From: Spirochaetaceae bacterium | Lineage (GTDB): Bacteria; Spirochaetota; Spirochaetia; UBA9216 | Reading direction: 5' to 3' | NCBI GenBank assembly: GCA_028527945.1 | Contig: JAQQAK010000026.1 | Span: 1-11,983, forward strand | DNA length: 11,983 nucleotides | In this document: positions 6,671-11,983 of the stretch, piece after piece | Layout of the letters: the number at the start of each line of letters is the position of its first letter | Position numbering within the stretch: the stretch's first letter is position 1 | Position numbers and translations under genes: made by a program | The notes under the pieces: model-generated | What the model saw: only the letters and a program-made list of their open reading frames with translations | Databases searched by the model: none | What the model was told of the DNA's origin: nothing

Positions 6671-7398
6671 CATTCTGCGGGCTCTGAGTCTTTTATATCA
6701 AGTATTTTATCTAAATATTTATGGGCTTGAATAAAATCTCCATTACAGATGTTTTCATATAGGGCAACGTGCTCATCTGGAGAGCTGATATCCATGTATT
6801 CTGGTGAAAAACGGCGTTTTTCAATTAAAGACGCAATATGAGCTCTTATCAGTTTTTGAACCATATAATAGATTTCTTGATAAAGTTGATTATGTGACAT
6901 GCTGACAATTTGTGAATGAAATGAAAAATCTGCAGCAATTGTGTCTTCAAAAACTTCTTTGCTGAAATCTTTTTGAATTTGCTCTCTGTAGTGAAGATAT
7001 TTATCAAGATTATTTTTTAAAACTTTTTTCTCTTCATCTGTTGCAAGCTTTGCGGCTTTTTTTATGCATTCTCGTTCTATAAGGCGTCTTGTTTCTTTTA
7101 TTTCTTCAAATCTGTCTGAACTATAATAATAATCAGCAATCTCATTAAAGATTGAATACATTGAAAAATCTTTTACGAAAGAGCCTTCTCCCACTCGTGT
7201 TTCTATTACACCTAGAGTATTCAGTTTTTGTAGAGCCATTCGAACACTAAGGCGGTTTACTCCATATTTGTCGGCTATGTCTGATTCAGACGGAATCTTT
7301 TCTCCTACAGCCCATTTTCTATCCAGTATGTCCTGCTTTAAGTAATCTGTTAGCTGCTCGACTACTGAAATCTTTTCTATTTTCTTTCTGTTATTCAT
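6670..7398 (-). CDS. GntR-family transcriptional regulator, FadR subfamily (FCD domain)
   Basis: A 242-residue regulator. The N-terminal winged helix (about 12-75) contains IPSESDIADKYGVNRLSVRM followed by LGVIETRVGEGSFV. The C-terminal all-helical FCD ligand domain (about 85-235) has ADFSFHSQIVSMSHN, with D157 and H161 as likely metal ligands, and DEHVALYENICNGD. FCD regulators often bind metal plus small carboxylates. I placed the start at 7398: it has AGGA about seven bases upstream and gives a normal family N-terminus. The longer frame to 7482 would begin inside a TTGACA -35 box and adds 28 residues unlike the family. The gene is divergent from the permease-enolase operon, the usual arrangement for a local regulator, so that operon is its probable target. 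It converges on the PHP gene. Confidence 0.93.
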   Translation of the reverse strand: MNNRKKIEKISVVEQLTDYLKQDILDRKWAVGEKIPSESDIADKYGVNRLSVRMALQKLNTLGVIETRVGEGSFVKDFSMYSIFNEIADYYYSSDRFEEIKETRRLIERECIKKAAKLATDEEKKVLKNNLDKYLHYREQIQKDFSKEVFEDTIAADFSFHSQIVSMSHNQLYQEIYYMVQKLIRAHIASLIEKRRFSPEYMDISSPDEHVALYENICNGDFIQAHKYLDKILDIKDSEPAE

Positions 7399-7452
7399 TT
7401 TTATTCCTAAATATTGATAGCCTGTGTCAGTGTGTATTAAGTTTTCAAGAGT

Positions 7453-7482
7453 AGTATCTGTTATAATGTTATGACATGTCAA
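7453..7482 (-). promoter_or_regulatory. gntR promoter with palindromic operator candidate
   Basis: On the minus strand TTGACA (7477-7482) and GATACT (7453-7458) are separated by 18 bases. The -35 box overlaps a perfect 10-bp palindrome, TGACATGTCA (7472-7481), the right kind of site for autoregulation by a dimeric GntR protein. The operator role is inferred from position and symmetry only. Confidence 0.45.
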
Positions 7483-7501
7483 GTTTTTACAAAAAATATA
7501 C

Positions 7502-7632
7502 TTTTATTCGCCGGGAAGGTTTAATACCCCGCCCTGCTTAAGCAGGATTCTACATGATGAATCTTCTATTTTGAAAGAGTATTTTTGTGTTGGGTAGAAA
7601 GCGGCGACCGTCTAAACCCGTTCATTGCAGAA
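7502..7632. repeat. 131-base dispersed repeat, copy A
   Basis: Near-identical in order and length to 11855-11983, in the same orientation. By eye about 85-90% of positions agree, with the longest shared blocks at the left end (TTTTATTCGCCGGGAAGG and onward) and in GAGTATTTTTGTGTTGGGTA. It contains GGTTTAATACC, the perfect palindrome CCTGCTTAAGCAGG, and a terminal TCTAAACCC whose TAAACC can pair with GGTTTA near the left end. Stop codons occur on the strands examined, so it looks non-coding. It may be a MITE/REP-like element or a repeated structured RNA; I do not recognise the family. Confidence 0.8.
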
Positions 7633-7713
7633 CCAACCTGTGTTTGTTTTGCTCCGGAGTATGGTTGATTTTATATCACTGTCCTTTTTTATTTACAGAA
7701 TTTTACAAGAAGC

Positions 7714-7736
7714 TCTACTATTAAAACAATAGTAGA
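7714..7736. promoter_or_regulatory. Inverted repeat upstream of the permease promoter
   Basis: TCTACTATT (7714-7722) and AATAGTAGA (7728-7736) are perfect 9-bp arms around AAAAC. It ends six bases before the -35 box of the permease promoter. It is a plausible operator for the divergent GntR regulator or another factor. The related string GTAGTAT also occurs at 7451 in the gntR promoter and at 7765 in the permease -10 region. Confidence 0.45.
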
Positions 7737-7742
7737 AATTTG

Positions 7743-7771
7743 TTGACGGCTAAAATTTTCAGGTGTAGTAT
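7743..7771 (+). promoter_or_regulatory. Promoter of the permease-enolase operon
   Basis: TTGACG (7743-7748), a 17-base spacer and TAGTAT (7766-7771). Predicted transcription starts near 7778, giving a leader of about 110 bases before the permease ATG. Confidence 0.5.
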
Positions 7772-7888
7772 GATTGTATAGTTAGCGAACAAGTGAATAA
7801 GCGATTAAATGAGTTGGCGTTTATTAAATTGATAATTGGGAGGACGTGATAAAAATCACTAAATAAAGATATAAGGATGGAGGTTTGA

Positions 7889-9301
7889 ATGGTTAATGTT
7901 ATTAGAGAGAAGGAGCCTAAAACAGGAACTCTGAGAAAACCAGAGTTATTTGCTTTAGCAATTGGACAGGTTATTGGAGCTGGAGTTATTACTTTGATTG
8001 TTCCAGCAATAAAAATGACGGGGTATTCAGCTTGGCTGGCGTATTTTTTTGCAATTATTATGGGTTTTATAATGATTATGCCAACTGTGTTTATTTCGTC
8101 TGTTGTGCGTATGGGCGGAGGAAACTATTCAATGCTTTGTGGTATGGCAGGTCCAAATGTCGCTGGAATGTTTTCCTTTATGTATTTGACGCAATCGTTA
8201 TGTATGTCATTGTTCGGTACTGCAGCGGCTGCTTATCTAGGCGATATAATTCCTGTATTGGGTTCACCTGTCGCAAAGATTATTGTGGGCGGCGCTTTGT
8301 TAACATTTTTCTACGTAGTTAATCTTATGGGGGTAAACATAATGGCCAAGGTTCAGAAGTTAATGACCTGGCTTTTAATTGCTGCTCTTGTTTTGTTTGC
8401 TATTGTGGGTTGTTTCAAGATTAAATTACCTGTTTTTGATTTTTCAGATCCTAATTTTCTTATAAACGGCTGGGGAATGACTTTCAGGAATGGACAGATT
8501 TCAGGTGGTTTTATGGGGGCAATGTTATTATTTGTATACTCAACCCAGGGGTATTATATGACTATTGCCTACGGTCGTGATTCAGAAAACGCCCGAAGAG
8601 ATATTCCTGTTGTACTTCTTTTAGCTGTTCCAACATTAATTGTTCTTTATGTTGGTGTGGCAATAGCTGGTGTTGGTGTTTTGACTGTTAGTGAATATGG
8701 AAATTCTTCAACCTTGGTATTTGCGGCTAAAAAGATTTTTTCACCTGCTTTATTTTATGCTTTTATTATAGGCGGCCCTATTATGGCTCTTCTTTCAACT
8801 TTAAACTCAAGCTATGCCTATAACTCAATAACTATTGGCCAGTCTTGTGATGATGGGTGGCTTCCTTCTTCTTTTGGTAAACGCAATAAAAAGGGTGCTC
8901 GTGTTTACATTCTTACCTTCATGTATGTTTTGGGAATGATTCCTATTCTATTTGGGCTTTCTATAACAGTAATAACAAATATGACACAATTATTCATGTC
9001 ATGTTTTGCGATACTGAATTTTATAGCATATATTCGAATGCCTAAATTATACCCTGACGCATGGAAGAAGTCGCGTTTTCATCTTCCAAATGGTGTGTAT
9101 TATGCCATTTGTTTATTATCTCTGGCTGGTTTTCTTGTTGTACTATGGAAGTCATGTCTGTCAATGAAACCCTCGCTTGCTGTTGTTAATGTTATAGCAA
9201 TAGTTGTATTGGGAGCTATAGGACTTGTTAGGGGAAAAACGGGAGATATAAATATTCGTACTTCGTTATGGGCTGAGACCGGAGAAAACAACGGAGAATA
9301 A
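7889..9301 (+). CDS. APC-superfamily permease
   Basis: A 470-residue multispan transporter with about 12 membrane segments. The first segment carries IGQVIGAGVITL (25-36), the unwound-helix motif of APC (amino acid-polyamine-organocation) carriers, just after a hydrophilic N-terminus containing TLRKPELFALA. Length is normal for the superfamily. It should import a small amino acid, amine or carboxylate across the inner membrane; the substrate cannot be named from sequence. An excellent ribosome binding site, GGAGG, sits five bases before the ATG. It is the first gene of an operon with an enolase-superfamily enzyme 38 bases downstream, and is divergent from a FadR-type GntR regulator, so its substrate is probably the enzyme's substrate and an inducer for the regulator. 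Confidence 0.9.
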   Translation: MVNVIREKEPKTGTLRKPELFALAIGQVIGAGVITLIVPAIKMTGYSAWLAYFFAIIMGFIMIMPTVFISSVVRMGGGNYSMLCGMAGPNVAGMFSFMYLTQSLCMSLFGTAAAAYLGDIIPVLGSPVAKIIVGGALLTFFYVVNLMGVNIMAKVQKLMTWLLIAALVLFAIVGCFKIKLPVFDFSDPNFLINGWGMTFRNGQISGGFMGAMLLFVYSTQGYYMTIAYGRDSENARRDIPVVLLLAVPTLIVLYVGVAIAGVGVLTVSEYGNSSTLVFAAKKIFSPALFYAFIIGGPIMALLSTLNSSYAYNSITIGQSCDDGWLPSSFGKRNKKGARVYILTFMYVLGMIPILFGLSITVITNMTQLFMSCFAILNFIAYIRMPKLYPDAWKKSRFHLPNGVYYAICLLSLAGFLVVLWKSCLSMKPSLAVVNVIAIVVLGAIGLVRGKTGDINIRTSLWAETGENNGE

Positions 9302-9339
9302 TAATTTTTGTGAAATAAAAATACTGAAGGAGTTAGAAT

Positions 9340-10545
9340 ATGAAAATTACTAGTATTGAATGCTACCTTGATGAAGGTGGCCTGGGTGGTTTTGTTACCA
9401 TAAAAGTAAACACGGATGAGGGCATTAGCGGTTTTGGTGAAGCCGGACTTGCTTATGGTAATTCTAAAGAAGCAGCGTTTGGACAGTGTCAGGACTTTGC
9501 CAAACTTGTTATAGGAATGGATCCATTTGACACTGAAAAGATTTGGGAGCATTTGCATCGGCATACATTTTGGGGTATGGGCGGAGGCGTTGTTATAACT
9601 TCTGCTATGGCTGCTATTGATATTGCATGTTGGGACATAAAGGGAAAGGCTCTTAACCTTCCTGTGTATAAGCTTATTGGTGGTAAGACTAACGATAAAT
9701 TAAGAGCATACGCGTCTCAATTGCAGTTTGGCTGGAAAGAAATAATAGAAGAAAATGATAGTCTGACATTATTATACAAGCCTGAGTGTTATGGTAATGT
9801 GACAAAAGATGCGGTAAAAGATGGCTATGACGCTATTAAAGTAGATCCTGTTTTTGCCCCGTTAGAAGAAAAATCATTTGGTGAAGTATTTGCTACACAG
9901 GGGAATCAGATTAGAGGTTCTTATCGCTATCATGATCTTCAAAGATCAGTAGAAAGAATTGCTGCCTGTCGTGAAGCTGGCGGGCCTGATATGGATATTA
10001 TTATAGAGATTCATTCTTTACTTGATGCTAATACGGCGGCTGAACTTGGTAAAGCGCTGGAGCCTTATCGCATTATGTATTATGAAGAACCAACTATGCC
10101 GTGTAATCCTGATATGTTTAAACATATCAAATCAAAATGCAGTTTACCTTTGGCGACAGGTGAACGAAGTTATACCCGTTGGGGATTTCGACAATTCTTT
10201 GAAGATCGTTCCTTAGACATTATTCAGCCAGATCTCTGCAATACCGGTGGAATTACTGAAACAAAAAAGATTTGTGATATGGCTCAGGTTTACGATATGG
10301 GTGTGCAAATACATGTATGCGGTGGCCCAATTGCTACAGCCGCGGCGCTTCAGGTTGAGGCTACAATTCCCAATTTTGTCATTCATGAAGAGCATAATGC
10401 TAATCTGCTTTCTGCTTTTAAAAAGGCTGGAAAGTATTATCATGCTCCAAAGAATGGAACTTATGAAATACCTGAACTACCGGGAATCGGTCAGGAAATG
10501 AGCGAAGAGGCTATGGCAACAGCCAGAAAGGTTGTTATAAAGTAA
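9340..10545 (+). CDS. Mandelate racemase/muconate lactonizing enzyme family protein, probable acid dehydratase
   Basis: A 401-residue enolase-superfamily enzyme with an N-terminal capping domain (about 1-115) and a barrel domain. Barrel residues in order: K167 (AIKVDP), E223-x-H225 (IIIEIHSLL), E249/E250 (YYEEP), E275 (ATGERS), D298 (IIQPDL), H325 (QIHVCGGP) and a terminal Glu (E350/E351). The D298/H325 pair is the mandelate racemase/galactonate dehydratase type of base, not the Lys-Lys pair of muconate cycloisomerases and dipeptide epimerases. Members commonly dehydrate sugar acids after proton abstraction next to a carboxylate; I infer that chemistry, with unknown substrate. The ribosome binding site AAGGAG is seven bases upstream. 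It is co-transcribed with the APC permease. No downstream aldolase or kinase for a sugar-acid pathway is in the window. Confidence 0.92.
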   Translation: MKITSIECYLDEGGLGGFVTIKVNTDEGISGFGEAGLAYGNSKEAAFGQCQDFAKLVIGMDPFDTEKIWEHLHRHTFWGMGGGVVITSAMAAIDIACWDIKGKALNLPVYKLIGGKTNDKLRAYASQLQFGWKEIIEENDSLTLLYKPECYGNVTKDAVKDGYDAIKVDPVFAPLEEKSFGEVFATQGNQIRGSYRYHDLQRSVERIAACREAGGPDMDIIIEIHSLLDANTAAELGKALEPYRIMYYEEPTMPCNPDMFKHIKSKCSLPLATGERSYTRWGFRQFFEDRSLDIIQPDLCNTGGITETKKICDMAQVYDMGVQIHVCGGPIATAAALQVEATIPNFVIHEEHNANLLSAFKKAGKYYHAPKNGTYEIPELPGIGQEMSEEAMATARKVVIK

Positions 10546-10570
10546 GTCTCAACTTTTTTTTCTAAAATAA

Positions 10571-10629
10571 GCTCTTTCAAGAAGTCTTCTGAGCCTTTTT
10601 TATTTTAACTTGCAGGCTTTTGAAAGAGC
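10571..10629. terminator. Bidirectional terminator between convergent genes; GCTCTTT hairpin copy 2
   Basis: Outer arms GCTCTTTCAA (10571-10580) and TTGAAAGAGC (10620-10629) are a perfect 10-bp match. Inside, GCC pairs with GGC. The left half can alternatively fold GCTC-AGAA with TTCT-GAGC, followed by CCTTTTTTATTTT, a good terminator for the plus-strand enolase gene. It also lies just beyond the stop codon region of the convergent DsrE gene. The outer arms are shared with 64-97 and 11127-11159. Confidence 0.65.
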
Positions 10630-10637
10630 TTTAATAA

Positions 10638-10976
10638 TTAAACAGTTATTAACTTTTCTTCTGATTTGAGTATTTCTGTTAATGGTAATCCCATCTTTTT
10701 AACAGAAATACCGGATTCTTTTAGTTTATCAGCTACGCCAAGTTCCTCAGCGCACACAAGACAGGCATTTATTTCAATTCCATTTGATTGAAGTTCAAGT
10801 AGTTTTTTTCGTATTGTCTCATTTTCCGCTATAAGTTTGGTTGTTGCTCCCCAGATTATAATCTGCACACTTTCCCACCATCCTCGTGCTAAGGAATTTC
10901 TGGCGTACATCATTACCATCAGTTCTGCGGTGACTGGATCTGCGTTTGTCCAAAGAATATTTAATTTACTATTCAT
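10638..10976 (-). CDS. DsrE family protein
   Basis: A 112-residue single-domain protein. The N-terminus KLNILWTNADPVTAELMVMM and the segment IIIWGATTKLIAEN (39-52) are typical of stand-alone cytoplasmic DsrE-like proteins. A CxxC pair, C72-C75 (NACLVCAEELG), lies where the family keeps conserved cysteines; related DsrE/TusD proteins carry sulfur as a cysteine persulfide, but for this subgroup that role is inference. The ribosome binding site AGAGGA is about nine bases upstream. A TTGACA promoter with an operator over its -10/start region precedes it. The gene is divergent from a TetR/AcrR regulator and converges on the enolase gene. Probably a sulfur- or redox-related accessory protein controlled by that regulator. 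Confidence 0.88.
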   Translation of the reverse strand: MNSKLNILWTNADPVTAELMVMMYARNSLARGWWESVQIIIWGATTKLIAENETIRKKLLELQSNGIEINACLVCAEELGVADKLKESGISVKKMGLPLTEILKSEEKLITV

Positions 10977-11028
10977 GTTTTCTTGTCCTCTTATAAGGAA
11001 ATTGCATTCTCGCTTGCAGCGCTACAAG

Positions 11029-11050
11029 ATTTTGAATGTGCGTTCAAAAT
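11029..11050. promoter_or_regulatory. Operator O1 over the dsrE promoter start region
   Basis: Perfect 8-bp inverted repeat ATTTTGAA-N6-TTCAAAAT (22 bp in all). It overlaps the -10 box and predicted start of the minus-strand DsrE promoter, the classic position for a repressor. A second site with the same arms and the same 6-base spacing lies exactly 50 bp away at 11079. Binding by the adjacent TetR protein is inferred. Confidence 0.7.
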
Positions 11051-11074
11051 ATAGCATCTGTATTTTTCTGTCAA
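11046..11074 (-). promoter_or_regulatory. Promoter of the DsrE gene
   Basis: On the minus strand a consensus -35 TTGACA (11069-11074) is followed by TATATTTT. The -10 is either TATATT (15-base spacer) or TATTTT (17-base spacer). Transcription would start near 11040, inside operator O1. Confidence 0.65.
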
Positions 11075-11078
11075 TATT

Positions 11079-11100
11079 ATTTTGAATGACTATTAAAAAT
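11079..11100. promoter_or_regulatory. Operator O2 over the tetR promoter
   Basis: ATTTTGAA-N6-TTAAAAAT: the left arm and the following TG are identical to O1, and the right arm differs at one position. It overlaps the -35 region of the plus-strand tetR promoter and lies just upstream of the DsrE -35 box, so it fits autoregulation. Confidence 0.6.
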
Positions 11101-11119
11101 AAACCCAAAAAGTTATAAT
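11091..11119 (+). promoter_or_regulatory. Promoter of the tetR gene
   Basis: A perfect -10 TATAAT at 11114-11119, with TATTAA at 11091-11096 as a weak -35 after a 17-base spacer. Predicted start is near 11126, immediately before the hairpin at 11127. Confidence 0.6.
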
Positions 11120-11126
11120 TAAGGTA

Positions 11127-11159
11127 GCTCTTTCAAGACTTCCTAAGTTTTAAAAGAGC
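11127..11159 (+). repeat. GCTCTTT hairpin, copy 3, at the 5' end of the tetR mRNA
   Basis: The left arm GCTCTTTCAAGACTT, loop CCT and right arm AAGTTTTAAAAGAGC pair along 15 positions with one mismatch and one G-U. It resembles copy 1 at 64-97, including the CCTC that follows. No T-run follows directly. It lies between divergent genes, so it cannot be a 3' terminator of either; it is predicted to form the first nucleotides of the tetR leader. Confidence 0.65.
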
Positions 11160-11188
11160 CTCTAAGTTGTGTGTTTTTTACTTAGGAA
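11140..11188 (+). promoter_or_regulatory. Alternative leader pairing next to the tetR ribosome binding site
   Basis: TTCCTAAGT (11140-11148), which spans the loop and inner stem of the 11127-11159 hairpin, is a perfect 9-base complement of ACTTAGGAA (11180-11188). The second segment ends seven bases before AAAAGGAG. The two folds are mutually exclusive. A smaller hairpin, CTAAGT (11162-11167) with ACTTAG (11180-11185), competes as well. This could be a translation or attenuation switch, or coincidence. Confidence 0.35.
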
Positions 11189-11205
11189 AGTTTTAAAAGG
11201 AGTGA

Positions 11206-11787
11206 ATGAGAGGTATGGCCACTGCAAAATTTGACAGGAAAGACATAGTTGAAAAACTTAAACAGTTATTTTGGGAGAATGGTTACCATGCTTCATCCAT
11301 GCAACAGGTCGTAGAAGCTACAGGTTTAAAACCCGGTTCTCTTTATAATTCTTTTGGAAATAAAGATGTTCTCTACAGAGACGCGTTAGAAAATTATACA
11401 AATACACACATAACTTTGATAAAGAAGACTATAGATAGTGCTCCTACAGTTCTTGAAGGAATTTGCTTATTGCTTGACGATTATATAAACCAGTCTGGTA
11501 GTAAGACATATCGTGGATGCTTTTTGATAAAAACATTATTTGAGATGAAAAATCAAGACAAACAAGATCTCTATAATATTGCGGCATCTGGTATAGAAAA
11601 AGTTGAAGGTGTATTACGGGCATATCTAACTGAGGAGTTTGGAGAAGAGTTAGGTAGAGTCAGAGCTTCGAGTGTGATGCTTCATATGAATGGGATTCGG
11701 GTATATAGCTATAGAACAAATGTTATTGAAAAAATGCGTTTGGGTGTTATTGAAGGACTGCCTTGGCTTCCTTGGGATAAGTACTAA
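11206..11787 (+). CDS. TetR/AcrR family transcriptional regulator
   Basis: A 193-residue repressor-type protein. The N-terminal helix-turn-helix (about 10-60) contains LFWENGYHASSMQQVVEATG and LKPGSLYNSFGNKDVLYRDA, clear TetR_N signatures. The helical C-terminal ligand domain has GCFLIKTLFEM at 104-114; its Cys105 aligns by motif with the redox cysteine of E. coli NemR (GCLTVK context), so thiol or electrophile sensing is possible. Start choice is open: ATG 11206 has AAGGAG only three bases upstream, while ATG 11215 (MATAKFDR, a family-like N-terminus) has it 12 bases upstream. The gene is divergent from DsrE, with two matched operators between them, one on each promoter. It probably represses both genes. 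Confidence 0.93.
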   Translation: MRGMATAKFDRKDIVEKLKQLFWENGYHASSMQQVVEATGLKPGSLYNSFGNKDVLYRDALENYTNTHITLIKKTIDSAPTVLEGICLLLDDYINQSGSKTYRGCFLIKTLFEMKNQDKQDLYNIAASGIEKVEGVLRAYLTEEFGEELGRVRASSVMLHMNGIRVYSYRTNVIEKMRLGVIEGLPWLPWDKY

Positions 11788-11806
11788 GTCCAAGTATTCA
11801 ATTAAA

Positions 11807-11823
11807 AAACTATAAAATAGTTT
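11807..11823 (+). terminator. Weak AT-rich hairpin after tetR
   Basis: AAACTAT, loop AAA, ATAGTTT: a perfect 7-bp but AT-rich stem 19 bases beyond the tetR stop codon. No T-run follows immediately, so termination here is uncertain. It is the only regular hairpin between the stop codon and the repeat at 11855. Confidence 0.3.
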
Positions 11824-11854
11824 GTGAGCTTCTTTTTATAGGAGAAGGCATAGA

Positions 11855-11983
11855 TTTTATTCGCCGGGAAGGTTTAATACCCGCCCTGCTTTAGCAGTAT
11901 TCTACTTGCGGAATCTTCTATTTGGAAAGAGTATTTTTGTGTTGGGTATGAAACCTGACCGTCTAAACCCATTCCTTGCAGAA
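11855..11983. repeat. Dispersed repeat, copy B (runs to the window edge)
   Basis: Second copy of the 7502-7632 element in direct orientation, matching from TTTTATTCGCC to TTGCAGAA at the window end. Differences include one fewer C after GGTTTAATAC, CCTGCTTTAGCAG in place of the perfect palindrome, and a variable patch around 11949-11957. The match may continue past the window. Confidence 0.8.

Larger units (their letters stand above)
7483..7888. other. 406-base divergent intergenic region between gntR and the permease gene
   Basis: No protein-coding gene is visible. In order it holds the upstream edge of the gntR promoter, copy A of the 131-base dispersed repeat, an inverted repeat with 9-bp arms, the permease promoter, and a leader of about 110 bases. 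The leader includes a weak hairpin (GTGAT-AAAA-ATCAC, 7846-7859). The repeat separates the two divergent promoters by about 260 bp. Confidence 0.7.

Noticed and set aside
7399..7482. 28-residue N-terminal extension of the GntR protein
   Set aside because: Its ATG falls in a TTGACA -35 box, the residues do not resemble the family, and the internal ATG at 7398 has a good ribosome binding site.
7846..7866. Short leader peptide starting at GTG after GGGAGG in the permease leader
   Set aside because: The spacing to the start is only about two bases and the peptide would be six residues with no regulatory codon pattern.
9100..9564. Minus-strand 154-residue open frame across the permease-enolase junction
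   Set aside because: It is antisense to the ends of two well-supported genes and has no domain signature.
9340..10545. Dipeptide epimerase or muconate cycloisomerase
   Set aside because: Those enzymes use a lysine pair on the second and sixth barrel strands; here the sixth-strand residue is Asp298 paired with His325.
11771..11794. CTTGG...CCAAG pairing around the tetR stop codon as a terminator
   Set aside because: The stem is short with a long loop and is followed by mixed sequence without a T-run.
7502..11983. Composite transposon or CRISPR explanation for the repeat pair
   Set aside because: No transposase or terminal inverted repeats are visible between the copies, and two copies of about 130 bases 4.2 kb apart are not a CRISPR array.

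Overview
The window is AT-rich bacterial DNA with compact, alternating-strand gene clusters. The best taxonomic hint is the exported alkaline phosphatase. Its signal peptide ends in a run resembling FAGGQQEA, a style common at the mature N-termini of Treponema/Spirochaeta exported proteins, so a Treponema-like spirochaete is my inference, not a proof. Nothing suggests phage, CRISPR or a complete insertion sequence.

Left part (1-5800): a small TSCPD-domain protein gene (+) converges on a minus-strand block. That block, in transcription order, is a hotdog thioesterase, an exported alkaline phosphatase with its own strong terminator, a YibE/F-family membrane protein, and DNA topoisomerase III (topB). 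Housekeeping and phosphate-scavenging functions are mixed. Middle (5800-7400): a YcdX-like PHP phosphatase gene (+) is divergent from the thioesterase and converges on a FadR-type GntR regulator (-).

Right part (7400-11983): the GntR gene is divergent from a two-gene operon, an APC-superfamily permease followed by a mandelate-racemase-type enolase-superfamily enzyme. This is most simply read as a GntR-controlled uptake and catabolism unit for an unidentified carboxylate or amino compound. Downstream, a DsrE-family protein gene (-) is divergent from a TetR/AcrR regulator (+). Their intergenic region holds two 22-bp operator-like inverted repeats 50 bp apart, each placed on one of the two divergent promoters.

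The least explained sequences are non-coding. A repeat of about 130 bp occurs twice in direct orientation (7502-7632 and 11855-11983) and brackets the permease/enolase/DsrE/TetR module. A family of GCTCTTT...AAAGAGC hairpins occurs at 64-97, 10571-10629 and 11127-11159; the last forms the very 5' end of the predicted tetR mRNA and can compete with a second pairing next to the ribosome binding site. Two genes (TSCPD and thioesterase) appear to be transcribed from promoters so close to their start codons that the mRNAs would be almost leaderless.
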